A stretch of 64,000 bases of DNA from contig JAFGLZ010000236.1 in the NCBI GenBank assembly GCA_016927755.1, forward strand, positions 1 through 64,000, given 5' to 3'. The translations under genes were made by a program, and so were the position numbers. Every line of letters begins with the position of its first letter. Position 1 is the stretch's first letter. Below, piece after piece: positions 31,964 to 41,227 of this stretch. Source of the stretch: Phycisphaerae bacterium (GTDB lineage: Bacteria > Planctomycetota > Phycisphaerae > UBA1845 > JAFGLZ01). The notes under the pieces are model-generated. The model was given only the letters and a program-made list of their open reading frames with translations, searched no databases and was not told the DNA's origin.

Positions 31964-34900
31964 CTACTTCGCCGCTACCCGAGCCGGATCCGCCTCGCAA
32001 ACCACGCGGAACCCGACGCTGAAGACCCGCTGATACGGTTGATAGGCCAGCCGAAAGCCCGATCGCGCCCGCTTCGGCCGATCGTACCAAGAGCCCCCGC
32101 GAACGACCCGCCGACCCCTCGCCGCCGCGTCGTTCCGACCGTCGTCCTCGCGATACGGATACGCCGCGTGCGCCGATCGAGTCCACTCGGCGACGTTCCC
32201 GTGCATGTCGTACACGCCCCACGCGTTCGGCCGGTAGCCGCCGGCATCCCGCGAGACGTAAGCCCCGTCGTCGAACCGCCCGTCCCGCGGAACCCAGTCG
32301 TCATACTTGCTCGGGTTCTTGAGCGGCACGGCTAGCAGGTACGGATTGTCCGCCAGCAGATGGATCTTGGCATCGCTCAGGTTCGCGTGCTTCGAGAAGT
32401 CGCTGTCCACGGTGCCGTACGAGAACGCCCCATCCGATCCCGCCCGGCAGGCATACTCCCACTGCGCCTCCGTCGGCAGCCCGAATCGCTGCCCCGTCTG
32501 CTTGCTCAGCCACTCGCAGAACGCCGCCGCCTCCAGCCAGGAAACTCTCACGACCGGCTGCTTTGGACCGTTCACCGGGTGGCCGTGAACGCCGAACTGG
32601 TAGAACCGCTTGCTCTCCATCCGGCTGTCGTGCTTCGAGTCGAATCGTGCGAACTGCTCGTTCGTCACCTCGATCGTCCCCATCCAGAAGGGCCTGCCCA
32701 CGTCGACCCGCGTTAGTGGCCGCTCGTCGCGGTGCCCGGCCGCGTCGCCCATCACGAACGACCCCGCGGGGATCAGCGCCATCGCCATCGTAACCCCCCC
32801 GCCGAGATCGACCGCCCGCCGCGTCTCCGCACCGGCTGCCCCCTGACGCCGCTTGGCCTCCGCCCCGTCGAAGGGCCACCCCGGGCACGGCGGGGCCGCA
32901 ACCGCATCCTCGGCCTCCGGCGCAGGCGCAACCGGTGTCGCATCGTACTTCGGCGTTTCGGGAATGGCCTCGTAGTCCACGTCAACGCCCGCGTATCGCC
33001 TTCGCAGCGCCCTCGACCGATCAGCCAGCGCCCGAACCTTCTTGCCATCCTCGATCTCGCTCCACGTCCCGTGATACGGCGTGTTCAGGTCGATCCACGT
33101 GATCAGCCGGTCCCAACCCTCCCCGTCAAGCCGAACGCCATGGTGACCCTTCACGAGCATCTGAACCAGCTCAGTGGCGTCGGCGTGATACTCCATCGGC
33201 GAGAGAAGGTGATAATCGCTCTCGATGCCCGGGCGACGCACGAACCGGTGCAGCTCCGCGTAGGCGACCGAAAACTGACCGGCCTTGCCCGTCCCCCCGC
33301 CGTTGCCCGGACAGACGCTTCTCCAATCCTTGATCCGCTCAGCGCCGCGCAAATCCGGCTTCGCCTTCCCGCCCGGCATGGCCTTGCCGTCATGGCACGT
33401 CACACAATACCTGTCCAAAACGGGCTGGACCTCGCGCTGAAATGAAAACCCACGGCTCGGCCCGTGCCACGACGCGATCTCCGCCGGCGCCTTGGCCATC
33501 GCCAGCGTCTGCCTCACCGGAGGAGCCGTGTTCTGCCGCTCGTGACAGCCCACACACGACAACACCTCGCCAGGCATCGCCGTGAACCAGCTCCGCATGA
33601 GCTGAAGCGCCTTGCCCTCCCCGTCCAGCGGCTGAACCGAAATCGGCGTGTTCGCCGGAACGCGAAAGCTCGCCGAGCCGTCCGCCTCCACCGGAACCGT
33701 CCCGAGCACGCGCTTGATGTCCCACGGCCCGTCCATGCCGATCACGCCGAGCAATCCCCCCATGTTGCGATAGGCGTACGTATACGTGAAGAGCCGGAGC
33801 TGCTTGACCGTCCCGCGCGGAATCCCGTCAAGCCCGCCCCCCGCGTACACGTCACTCAGGTAGACGACCGCGTCCTTCCTCGCCAGGTCCACCTTGTCCG
33901 GAATCACCGGCGGCCGTGCCCTCCGCCGCGCCGGTACCGGCTCGAAGAGCACCTCGCCCGGCTGCTCCTTGATCAACAGCATGTTGTCGAAGACGTCGAC
34001 CAGATAGATCCCCCACAAGGCGTCCGGCGTCGGCTTGCACGAGACGAGAAAGTACCTCTCGCTGAGCGGATACGGATGCAGGAACTTCGGCCACGAGTCG
34101 TCCACGAGCCGATCCGCCACCACGCGACGAACCGGCTTGCCCCGCTCCGGGATCCGCTGAACCGCCCCCTGAACCTCCTCGCGACCCTTCGCCGTGTCGA
34201 ACACGATCAGCTCGCCCATCCGAGGCACCCCGTGGTGCCCCGTCACGATCCCGACGGCCTTCGTCGGATGCCCGGGGATCGGCCTCGCGAAGAACACGCC
34301 GTTCGGCCAATACGAGTTCGTCCCGTAAAACGCCATCTGGCTCGTCCCGTCCGGGTTCATGTGGAACAGAATCCGCGTGTTCGAGTGCGGCGTGTCCGTG
34401 TACTCCCACCGGAGATACATCACCCGCCCGTTCGGCAACACCTCGGGACACCAGTTGTGGTCCTGATCGAAGCAGAGCTGCCGCACGTTCGACCCGTCCG
34501 CATCCATACGATAGAAGTTGGCCACGTACGTGCTGCCGTAAACGCAAGGCACCCCGACCATCGTGGCGGTCGAGCCGAACAGAATCCGTCCGTCCGGAAG
34601 ATAGCACGCGTCGTAGTTGTCGACGTCGTCCTCCTCGCCCCGCGTGACCTGCCGCAAACCGGCCCCGTCGATGCCGATCTCCCAGATCTGCCAGCGATTG
34701 TGGCTGCCGATCATGGAAAAGAGCAGCTTGTCCGCCTCGAAGTGCAGGTCGAGATCCCCCACGAAGACCCGCTTCTCCGGCCTGTACAGATCGCTCAGCT
34801 TCCCGTCCGGTCGAACCGGCGACAGCGTGGCGATGACGTTGTCGTACCCGTCGCGCGGCAGAACGCAGTTCCCCTGCCAGTTCTGCGGTAGGCCGAGACG

Positions 34901-36094
34901 CGGACTCTTCTCGCTCCGGCGAACGAGCAGAAGCGTCTCGAAATCGAGCAGCGGATTGGCCAGCAGCGCCTCCTGCTTGAGCGCGAATACCGCGTCGATC
35001 TGCCTCAGCCCCTCATCCTGGCCACCCTCGAGCATGCGACGAATCGCAGGCAGCCGCTTCTCACACGCCTCGATCCGACGCAGATACTCCTGACCCTTCG
35101 TATATCGATCGGGGAACGTCCCGATCAGATCCTCGACCGCCAGCCGAACCGACTCCAGGTTCGCCTTCTGCATGAGCGCTCGAGCCCGACGATACCGCTC
35201 CCGCGCCTCCGCCGCCCTGTCGTAGAGCGCCAGCCACCGCGGATCCTCGGCCGGAACCTTTCCCCCCCGCAGCGCCGCTAGCTCCTTGCGAAGCGCCTCC
35301 GCCCCCGGGCCGATCTCCTCGACCGCCTTGCCGATCAGCCCCCCCTCCAGCTCGACGCTCCCCGCCTTGCCGAACCACGTCAGGTGTCCGTCGCCCGGCA
35401 GGTCCTGGACCATCCGCTTGGCCTGCGTCGGAAAGTCCCGCTCGATCCGCCCCCAAAGCCGCCGCGCCGAGTCGACCTCGTCGCAAACCTTGAACTGAAC
35501 GCTGCCGTTCTTGCCCGCCAACACGCCGATCCCGACCCAAGCCTCGAACCGAACGTACTCCCCGTTCAGCCGAAAGCACAGCTCGCTCGCGGCGTGCGCC
35601 CAGAACCCGTGCTCAAAGACCTTCTTCCCGATCTGCAGCGGCTTGCCGGCATGGTCCTTGTTGAGGATCAGCTTGCCGTAGCCGACCTTGACCGACGCCG
35701 GCTTCAAGTCCACCAGCCGAACCTGCTTGCCCTGCTTGTCGATGACGACCGGCTCGCCCCAGATCGCCTGGTCCCAGTTGTAGTTGTCCGGCCCCACCGT
35801 CGCCACGAGCCACAGCTCCCCGAGCCCCGTCACGTCAACCGAAACCCGCTGCGGATCCTGCCCGCCCCGAAGCACCTCGCTCACGAACGGCTTGAACGCC
35901 GGACCGCTCTTCCGCGACAAGAGCACCCCCCGGGCAGCCACCATCGTCTCCGCCCAGGTGGCCTTCTTCAGGCAAGCGTCCAGAGCGCCGGACGGCTTCA
36001 CCTCATCCGTCCGCGCCGGAGTGATCAGAGCAGCGACAAGCAAAACCCACAGCGTCATCGAGAACCGCATCCGGTGGGCCCCCAAAAAGACCAT
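31964..36094 (-). CDS. Exported NPCBM / hydrazine-synthase-alpha-like / SUMF1 fusion protein
   Basis: A predicted 1376-residue exported multidomain protein. The ATG at 36094 has GGAGGGA 7 bases upstream and leads to a signal (MRFSMTLWVLLVAALITPA). Residues of about 110-225 resemble an NPCBM carbohydrate-binding domain (KVFEHGFWAHAASELCFRL). Residues of about 375-740 are a beta-propeller-like region with the pattern of the hydrazine synthase alpha middle domain (LLFSMIGSHNRWQIWEIGID, NPDGTSQMAFYGTNSYWPNG). Two CxxCH heme motifs follow: SCVGCHE near 846 and CVTCHDG near 895. Residues from about 1100 are a SUMF1/FGE-sulfatase-type domain (IPAGSFVMGDAAGHRDERP, MHGNVAEWTRS, VVRGGSWYDR). The aerobic FGE cysteine pair is not evident. 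Activity is unknown; this is not evidence of anammox. It may bind and oxidise or modify glycans. Confidence 0.83.
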   Translation of the reverse strand: MVFLGAHRMRFSMTLWVLLVAALITPARTDEVKPSGALDACLKKATWAETMVAARGVLLSRKSGPAFKPFVSEVLRGGQDPQRVSVDVTGLGELWLVATVGPDNYNWDQAIWGEPVVIDKQGKQVRLVDLKPASVKVGYGKLILNKDHAGKPLQIGKKVFEHGFWAHAASELCFRLNGEYVRFEAWVGIGVLAGKNGSVQFKVCDEVDSARRLWGRIERDFPTQAKRMVQDLPGDGHLTWFGKAGSVELEGGLIGKAVEEIGPGAEALRKELAALRGGKVPAEDPRWLALYDRAAEARERYRRARALMQKANLESVRLAVEDLIGTFPDRYTKGQEYLRRIEACEKRLPAIRRMLEGGQDEGLRQIDAVFALKQEALLANPLLDFETLLLVRRSEKSPRLGLPQNWQGNCVLPRDGYDNVIATLSPVRPDGKLSDLYRPEKRVFVGDLDLHFEADKLLFSMIGSHNRWQIWEIGIDGAGLRQVTRGEEDDVDNYDACYLPDGRILFGSTATMVGVPCVYGSTYVANFYRMDADGSNVRQLCFDQDHNWCPEVLPNGRVMYLRWEYTDTPHSNTRILFHMNPDGTSQMAFYGTNSYWPNGVFFARPIPGHPTKAVGIVTGHHGVPRMGELIVFDTAKGREEVQGAVQRIPERGKPVRRVVADRLVDDSWPKFLHPYPLSERYFLVSCKPTPDALWGIYLVDVFDNMLLIKEQPGEVLFEPVPARRRARPPVIPDKVDLARKDAVVYLSDVYAGGGLDGIPRGTVKQLRLFTYTYAYRNMGGLLGVIGMDGPWDIKRVLGTVPVEADGSASFRVPANTPISVQPLDGEGKALQLMRSWFTAMPGEVLSCVGCHERQNTAPPVRQTLAMAKAPAEIASWHGPSRGFSFQREVQPVLDRYCVTCHDGKAMPGGKAKPDLRGAERIKDWRSVCPGNGGGTGKAGQFSVAYAELHRFVRRPGIESDYHLLSPMEYHADATELVQMLVKGHHGVRLDGEGWDRLITWIDLNTPYHGTWSEIEDGKKVRALADRSRALRRRYAGVDVDYEAIPETPKYDATPVAPAPEAEDAVAAPPCPGWPFDGAEAKRRQGAAGAETRRAVDLGGGVTMAMALIPAGSFVMGDAAGHRDERPLTRVDVGRPFWMGTIEVTNEQFARFDSKHDSRMESKRFYQFGVHGHPVNGPKQPVVRVSWLEAAAFCEWLSKQTGQRFGLPTEAQWEYACRAGSDGAFSYGTVDSDFSKHANLSDAKIHLLADNPYLLAVPLKNPSKYDDWVPRDGRFDDGAYVSRDAGGYRPNAWGVYDMHGNVAEWTRSAHAAYPYREDDGRNDAAARGRRVVRGGSWYDRPKRARSGFRLAYQPYQRVFSVGFRVVCEADPARVAAK

Positions 36095-36234
36095 GGCACG
36101 TCCCTCCACCTGTCGCCTCGTTCCGTTCGTCCAGAAGGCGTCGAGGTACGAGCCATCCTAGCAGATCGACCACGGGCCTCCCACGTCCTGCCCAGATCCC
36201 GCCGACACCGCTCGCCCCATGCTCAGAACGCGCG

Positions 36235-38766
36235 TCAACTCCCGCCCAACAACGCCAACTCAACCTCCGCCACCCGACCCGCGATCAAATCCGTAACCCG
36301 AACCGTCCACGTCCCAACCGCATCGTTGATCGCCGGCACGAACGAGAACGAACAGACCCCCTCACGCGTCGTCGTGTAACGACACCACTCGCTCTCACGC
36401 CCGAGTGGGTCGAGCACCTCGACACGCAGCGGACAAACGCCGCCCACCGCCTTGCCGGACTTGCCGATCACCCGGATCGTCAGCGACACCGGCTCGCCCG
36501 GCTCCAACCGCCCCGGCCCCTCCACCTTCACCGACTCGATCGCCTCCGGAACCACCGCGACCAGCGCCCCCCACGCCCCAGGCAGCGACAGCTCGAACGT
36601 CGCGCGATCGCCCTCCCGCTTCGCCTCGATCAACCGCCGCCGTAGCGTGTCATACAACACCGCGCCCGCCGGCGCCGCGACGCTCACCTGCGCCGTCTGC
36701 CGGCGACAAGTCTCGAACCGAAGCTTCCACTCGCCGAAACGAGGCCCGTACGTCCGATCGTCGTTGACGAAGAAGTGATACGCCACGTCCCCGCCCTGCA
36801 GGCTGTTCGTCAAGACACGAAGGCTCGCCGAATCCGCCGGGCGCGGCGCCTTCGCCAGCAGCGGAGCGAGCTGCCGCGCGTAGCCCTCGCGAATCTCTCG
36901 ACCCTCCTCCGCCGTGACCGCGTTGCCCTTGGCCAGCGCCTCGCCGTTGCGACGGTTCAGGTACGTGAAATCAAACGCCGTCCGCTTGACGTTCGGAATC
37001 GACGCGCGCAACCCGTCATCCGCGATCACCGTCCCCCCCCGCTCCGCGAACGCCACGATCTTGGCGTGCATCGACCGCGTCAACGTGTCCGCCAGCGGCA
37101 TCACCAGCACGTCGTAGCGATCCAACGCCCCCTCCACGATGTCCTCGTCCAACAACACCTCGAACGGCACGTGGTTCATCATCAGCAGCGTCGCATACGG
37201 CAGCGTCTTCTCGTTGTCGTACCCGCTGACCCACGGCCCCACGCGAAACCACGTCGCCGCCGCCGACATCAACACCGCCACGCGCGCCGGCACCCGCCGA
37301 CTCGCCAGAATCGCCGGACCGTAAGGCCTGACCAGTACGTCGCACGTCCGCCCGATCGCGTCGAACGTCTCCGGCGAGCTGATAGTCGGATCCAGCGTCG
37401 TGTTCGTCGGGGCGAGCTTCCCGGCCGAATAGAAACACAAGATGTCCGGCCGCTGCGATAAGACGATCCACATCGCCTCCTTCGCATAGTCGCACCCCGC
37501 GGTGAAGTACGGATCCTTCCCGGCGAAATCCTGAGACAGATCCGCCGTCGCCTTGTCCAGCCGCACCGCCATCCGCCCGTAGACGAACAGCGTAATGTCC
37601 TGATGAACGAGCTGGTTCTCCGAACGCCCCGCCGCCTGCAGATACGTCGTGTAGCACAGGCGCTTGATGTCCGGGTGCCCGTACGTCCACGTCCCGATGC
37701 AGTCGAGCCCCTTGTGCGAGAACCGAACCGGCGCCAGCCGATACGGCTCGTGCCACGTGATCGCGTCAGGCCGATGCTTCTTGGCGATCGGCGCCAACGC
37801 CTCATGCAGCGCCGCCGTCCCGTGCCCGCGCTGCCACCACCACTGCAAAAACCGATACCGCCCGTTGTCGTCGTCGATCAGCCCCTCCTTCACGTCCTTC
37901 GACCCGATGCCCTTGAGCCCCCCCTTCTCCGTGAGGAACTTCCGAACGTCCAGCCCCGTCTCCTTCTTGGCCAACTCCACTACGGCGGCATTGAAGCAGA
38001 ACGGCGTCTGGTACTCCGAGCTGAACATCACGTGACGCATCGAGGGATACTCGCTGAGCAGCTTCACCCAGGAATCGACCACCCCCTTGGCCTGCGCCAC
38101 GAACTTGGGCTCCAGCGGACAGATCTTCCGCCGGCTCCCCTCGTAAGGCTTGCCGTCCGCCCCGACGCAGAGAATCGACGCGTCCGCCTTCGCTCGCTCC
38201 GAGAGAAGCGGGTGCAGATAAGGACCCAGCTCGAAATCGTGCCGCGTCGCCTCGTCGTACTGCCGCCGAATCTGCGCGACTCGCTCGCCGTCCGTCGCAT
38301 CCGCGGGATCGCGCAGCGCGACGATGAACCCGCCCGTGAACCCGCGCCGCGCCCACCACTCGACGTCCGATCCCCCACCCCCCCACCGCCAGACCGATAG
38401 GCGTTCGGCGTCATGCCTCGGAGCAACGCTCAACGGAAACGTCACCGTCCGAGCCGGCTTGCCCCCCTTGATCAGCCTGGCCCGAACCGTGTAGTCGCCC
38501 GCGCGAAGCAGATCCGTGCGCGCCGTGTACGTTGCCGCGCCGTCCACCACATCGACCGCCGCCGGCAACCACCCGCTAACGTCAAACTCGACGCGCTCGC
38601 CCCCCGCCGCCCGCAAGACCAGCGCAACCGTCTCCCCCCGCTCATAAACATGACGAAGCGCCTCGAACCCAACCGGCGCCCCCTCACCGCCCACCGTCGC
38701 CGCGGTCACAGGCACAATCAGATGGAACACCGACAACAGGAACCCGGCAAAGGTCATCTTGGACAT
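36235..38766 (-). CDS. Exported glycosidase-like protein with beta-galactosidase-type architecture
   Basis: A predicted 843-residue exported protein. The ATG at 38766 is preceded by AGGGG and starts a signal peptide (MTFAGFLLSVFHLIVPVTA). An N-terminal beta-sandwich is followed by a barrel-like region at about 130-440 (MRHVMFSSEYQTPFCFNAAV, RPDAITWHEPYRLAPV, with Glu residues as catalytic candidates). A class I amidotransferase-like or beta-galactosidase-trimerisation-like region follows at about 480-620 (DVLVMPLADTLTRSMHAKIV, GGTVIADDG). C-terminal Ig-like domains complete it (SVKVEGPGRLEPGEPVSLTI). This order resembles GH42-like proteins, but motif-level proof is lacking. The gene follows the fucose-isomerase-like gene in the same orientation after a repeat-filled gap of 400 bases, so it is probably transcribed separately. 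Confidence 0.72.
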   Translation of the reverse strand: MSKMTFAGFLLSVFHLIVPVTAATVGGEGAPVGFEALRHVYERGETVALVLRAAGGERVEFDVSGWLPAAVDVVDGAATYTARTDLLRAGDYTVRARLIKGGKPARTVTFPLSVAPRHDAERLSVWRWGGGGSDVEWWARRGFTGGFIVALRDPADATDGERVAQIRRQYDEATRHDFELGPYLHPLLSERAKADASILCVGADGKPYEGSRRKICPLEPKFVAQAKGVVDSWVKLLSEYPSMRHVMFSSEYQTPFCFNAAVVELAKKETGLDVRKFLTEKGGLKGIGSKDVKEGLIDDDNGRYRFLQWWWQRGHGTAALHEALAPIAKKHRPDAITWHEPYRLAPVRFSHKGLDCIGTWTYGHPDIKRLCYTTYLQAAGRSENQLVHQDITLFVYGRMAVRLDKATADLSQDFAGKDPYFTAGCDYAKEAMWIVLSQRPDILCFYSAGKLAPTNTTLDPTISSPETFDAIGRTCDVLVRPYGPAILASRRVPARVAVLMSAAATWFRVGPWVSGYDNEKTLPYATLLMMNHVPFEVLLDEDIVEGALDRYDVLVMPLADTLTRSMHAKIVAFAERGGTVIADDGLRASIPNVKRTAFDFTYLNRRNGEALAKGNAVTAEEGREIREGYARQLAPLLAKAPRPADSASLRVLTNSLQGGDVAYHFFVNDDRTYGPRFGEWKLRFETCRRQTAQVSVAAPAGAVLYDTLRRRLIEAKREGDRATFELSLPGAWGALVAVVPEAIESVKVEGPGRLEPGEPVSLTIRVIGKSGKAVGGVCPLRVEVLDPLGRESEWCRYTTTREGVCSFSFVPAINDAVGTWTVRVTDLIAGRVAEVELALLGGS

Positions 38767-39173
38767 GAAAGACTTGCCCCTATGACGTTCCCTCAGGAAG
38801 ACGTGCGCCAAAACGCACCCCACACAACAGCAGGACCTCCTGCCCCCGCGATAGTGGGCAGAAGGTCCCCAATATCATCACGTAGCGACAAAAGGAACGC
38901 GAACGCCCTTCTCGGTTCGACAGTCTCGTCGCGGGTGGCATGGGTCCGCACGGCCAGACCATTCCGACCCAACAACCGACGGGTCAGCGAGATGCACCGT
39001 TCTGAATCAGCGCGGCGCTCCGCGGACCCGTGTTCCGTTGCTCGTCAGAAGGCCCATCTGACGTTGAGCCATGCCTCCCCGAAAGCGACGCGAGACTCAC
39101 TCACCGAAAACGTCGCTGACGAACCAAGCGCCGCAACGTTCCTCCATATCGACGTGCCGACCTTTCGAGACCC
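38767..39173. repeat. Gap with hairpin and family B repeat, copy 3
   Basis: A family B element spans about 38918-39120 and aligns with the copy at 4008-4203 over nearly all of its length (shared CGGGTCAGCGAGATGCACCG). Nearer the downstream gene, GGACCTCCTGCCC at 38841 pairs with GGGCAGAAGGTCC at 38858, with one mismatch. That may be a terminator stem, but it has no T-tract. No gene is seen. Confidence 0.75.
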
Positions 39174-40631
39174 CTAAACGTGCTCCGTCGCAATCCCGAA
39201 CATCTGCCCATACGCCTGGAAGTCCCGAACGTGATCCCCGTAAATGAAGAGCTGATGGAACCCCTTCGTGTCACGCGTGTCGACCGGCCCGTCAATGGCC
39301 AGCTCGACCGACGTGCGGCACCCGCCCGCCGGCGGCGTGTCGAAGTTACGGAGAACCTTGCCCTTGCCCAGCATCATCTTGCCCGGGCCCGCGAACTGCA
39401 TCACCGTCACCTCTTGCTCAGGCCGCCAGATGACCTGCAGCGACACCCCAATGTCCGACTCGCTGTGGCTCCGCAGGATGAACTTCTCAGACGGCTTGTC
39501 GTACCCGTTCAGCTTCGTCCCGCACACGCAGTGCGCGCCGATGAAAGTGTTGTGCACCGTCTCCGGAACCGGGTCCTGCTGAAAGCCCGGCCTGTCCAGC
39601 AGCTTGCAGCACAGCATGTGAGACATGACCGCGTTGATGTCGGCCTCGCACACCCCCGGAATACCCACGTCGAGCAGCTTGGCGTACGCCATGCACGGCG
39701 GACACGGAATCTCCCGAGCCATCACCAGACCCAGGCAATCCATCGTGAACCCGTTGCACTGCTCGGCCTTCATGATGTCCAGACACGCATAGTAGTTCCG
39801 CGACGCGTTGATGATGTCTTCCCGCTTCGGCTCGACGATCTTGGCCGCCCGCTTCTGATAGTCGTCCGCCATCGCCACGACCTTCGGGTCCTTCGCGTCG
39901 ATCTTCTTGAACGCCTCCGGAAACCGCGCGCGAGGCAAGTACCGCAGCTTCAGACCGAACGGCTCCAGCACCTGGTCCTTCGTCTCGCTCCCCCGGAGCA
40001 CCGCGATCCGAGACCGACGCACGTCGTGCTCCGTCCGAATCATCTTCATGCCGTAACGAATCGGGTTCAGCTCGAAGTCCGCCGACGACGCCAGATACAC
40101 CCCCGGCTGCTTCGAGACCTGCTGGATATGACCCGTGAAGCACGTCCCCAGCGGCGCGAAGATGATCGTCGGCCGTCCGCTGCCCGCCAGCTTGTTCACG
40201 CTGGCCCACTGGTTCATGTGCAGCGGCATGAGAATCACGCCGCCCGGCTTGGTCTGCTTGATCTTGGCCAGAAACGCATTGACCGCCGCCTCGTCGTAAA
40301 GCGGCTCCGGCTCGATGTCCACGCGAACCTTCAACTCCTCCCCGAACTTGGCGATCAGCGCCTTGCCCTTCTTCATGTACTCCTGACACGCGCCAACGTC
40401 CCACGCCGTCCCCGGCCACCCCAGCCAATACTTGTCCTTCGGGCGAAGAAATGCCACGCGGACGTCCGGCCACTTCTCCCTCGGCTCCGCGTCGATCGGC
40501 TCCGAGGCCTCCGCCGCCGTCGCCTCACGCAGTACGTACCCCCCGACGACCCCCGCGCCCGCCGCCGTCAGCAGCAGCTCACGCCGAGATAGACCCCCGC
40601 CCCCGCACGAACACGACTGATGATGACACAT
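39174..40631 (-). CDS. Tat-exported L-fucose/L-arabinose isomerase-like protein
   Basis: A predicted 485-residue protein. AGGGAG lies 9 bases before the ATG at 40631. The leader opens with an unusual Cys/His-rich piece (MCHHQSCSCGGGG) before a twin-arginine-like LSRRELLLTAAGAGVVGG, so export as a folded protein is likely. The body resembles the fucose/arabinose isomerase fold: VILMPLHMNQWASVNKLA, PTIIFAPLGTCFTGHIQ, CNGFTMDCLGLVM, IPGVCEADINAVMSHML and FIGAHCVCGTKL. Conserved acidic and His positions could hold a metal. Isomerase activity outside the cytoplasm would be unusual, and a binding or altered catalytic role is possible. The broken four-helix-bundle gene lies immediately upstream, between this gene and a ThuA gene. 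Confidence 0.78.
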   Translation of the reverse strand: MCHHQSCSCGGGGLSRRELLLTAAGAGVVGGYVLREATAAEASEPIDAEPREKWPDVRVAFLRPKDKYWLGWPGTAWDVGACQEYMKKGKALIAKFGEELKVRVDIEPEPLYDEAAVNAFLAKIKQTKPGGVILMPLHMNQWASVNKLAGSGRPTIIFAPLGTCFTGHIQQVSKQPGVYLASSADFELNPIRYGMKMIRTEHDVRRSRIAVLRGSETKDQVLEPFGLKLRYLPRARFPEAFKKIDAKDPKVVAMADDYQKRAAKIVEPKREDIINASRNYYACLDIMKAEQCNGFTMDCLGLVMAREIPCPPCMAYAKLLDVGIPGVCEADINAVMSHMLCCKLLDRPGFQQDPVPETVHNTFIGAHCVCGTKLNGYDKPSEKFILRSHSESDIGVSLQVIWRPEQEVTVMQFAGPGKMMLGKGKVLRNFDTPPAGGCRTSVELAIDGPVDTRDTKGFHQLFIYGDHVRDFQAYGQMFGIATEHV

Positions 40632-40784
40632 AATCGCCGCTCCCTGATCTCCCGGGCCCCACGAACGACAAACGCCCCAAAGGCCCGCAACCAACCAAGA
40701 TTCCAAAGAATTGACGCTTCCGCCTCGCCCGCCAACCCTCAATTGTCACAGCTCATCACGTCCAAGGTCAAGGGGGGAGCAGAA

Positions 40785-40822
40785 AGTGAGAAGAGAGAAG
40801 TGAGAAGAGTGAAGTGACAAGA
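40785..40822. repeat. Left inverted-repeat arm (GAAGTGAGAAGA units)
   Basis: AGTGAGAAGAGAGAAGTGAG then AAGAGTGAAGTGACAAG. The inverse sequence lies at 41228-41272 on the other side of the broken four-helix-bundle gene. A 23-base stretch is identical between the arms in opposite orientation. Confidence 0.8.
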
Positions 40823-40857
40823 CAGGAAGAAGAAAGACGACAATCAATCACGGCGCC

Positions 40858-41214
40858 CTACCCGCTGCCATCCTTTGTCTTCTTGATGACGGTCGTCAGA
40901 ATCGCGATCAGCTCATTGCACTCCTTCGTCAATGGCGCGACCTTCGCGGACGTCACCACCTCGGCCGCACCAAGCAGCCGAAGCCAATAGTGCGTCTCCC
41001 TAGCCTACTTGCACGCAATCATGTACTTGGACACGAAGTCAGCGCGACTCTGCCCGCACTGCCCCTCCTCGACATTGGCGCCGATGGACGTCCCCGACCG
41101 AAGCAGTTGTCTCCCCACCGGCCGACCGACGCCGGGCCTCCGGTCCAGATCCTGAACAAGCCTCACAATACGAACCGAGAACCGAAACGTCCGCTCACAC
41201 AGAGCCCGCTTCAT
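40858..41214 (-). pseudogene. Broken four-helix-bundle (S23/bAvd-type) protein gene with in-frame TAG
   Basis: The first 69 residues (ending DFVSKYMIACK) match the start of the S23-type four-helix-bundle family: FSVRIVRLVQDL, GRQLLRSGTSIGANVEEGQ. A TAG at 41005-41007 interrupts the frame. The same frame then continues AREThYWLRLLGAAEV...ECNELIAILTTVIKKTKDG to a stop at 40858, exactly as the family does, where a Glu codon would be expected at the TAG. A single G-to-T change therefore explains the break. These small basic-ended proteins occur as ORFs in 23S rRNA intervening sequences and as accessory variability determinants (bAvd) of diversity-generating retroelements. No reverse transcriptase was seen here. 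It is flanked by inverted GAAGTGAGAAGA arms. Confidence 0.85.
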
Positions 41215-41227
41215 CCGCCTCTCCCCT

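Noticed and set aside
31964-36094. HzsA-like domain considered as evidence of anammox metabolism
   Set aside because: Other hydrazine synthase subunits and hydrazine dehydrogenase are absent here, and the protein is fused to NPCBM and SUMF1 domains.
41005-41007. TAG in the four-helix-bundle gene considered as pyrrolysine or programmed readthrough
   Set aside because: No pyl genes were seen in the window, and the family carries an ordinary acidic residue there; a nonsense mutation is simpler.
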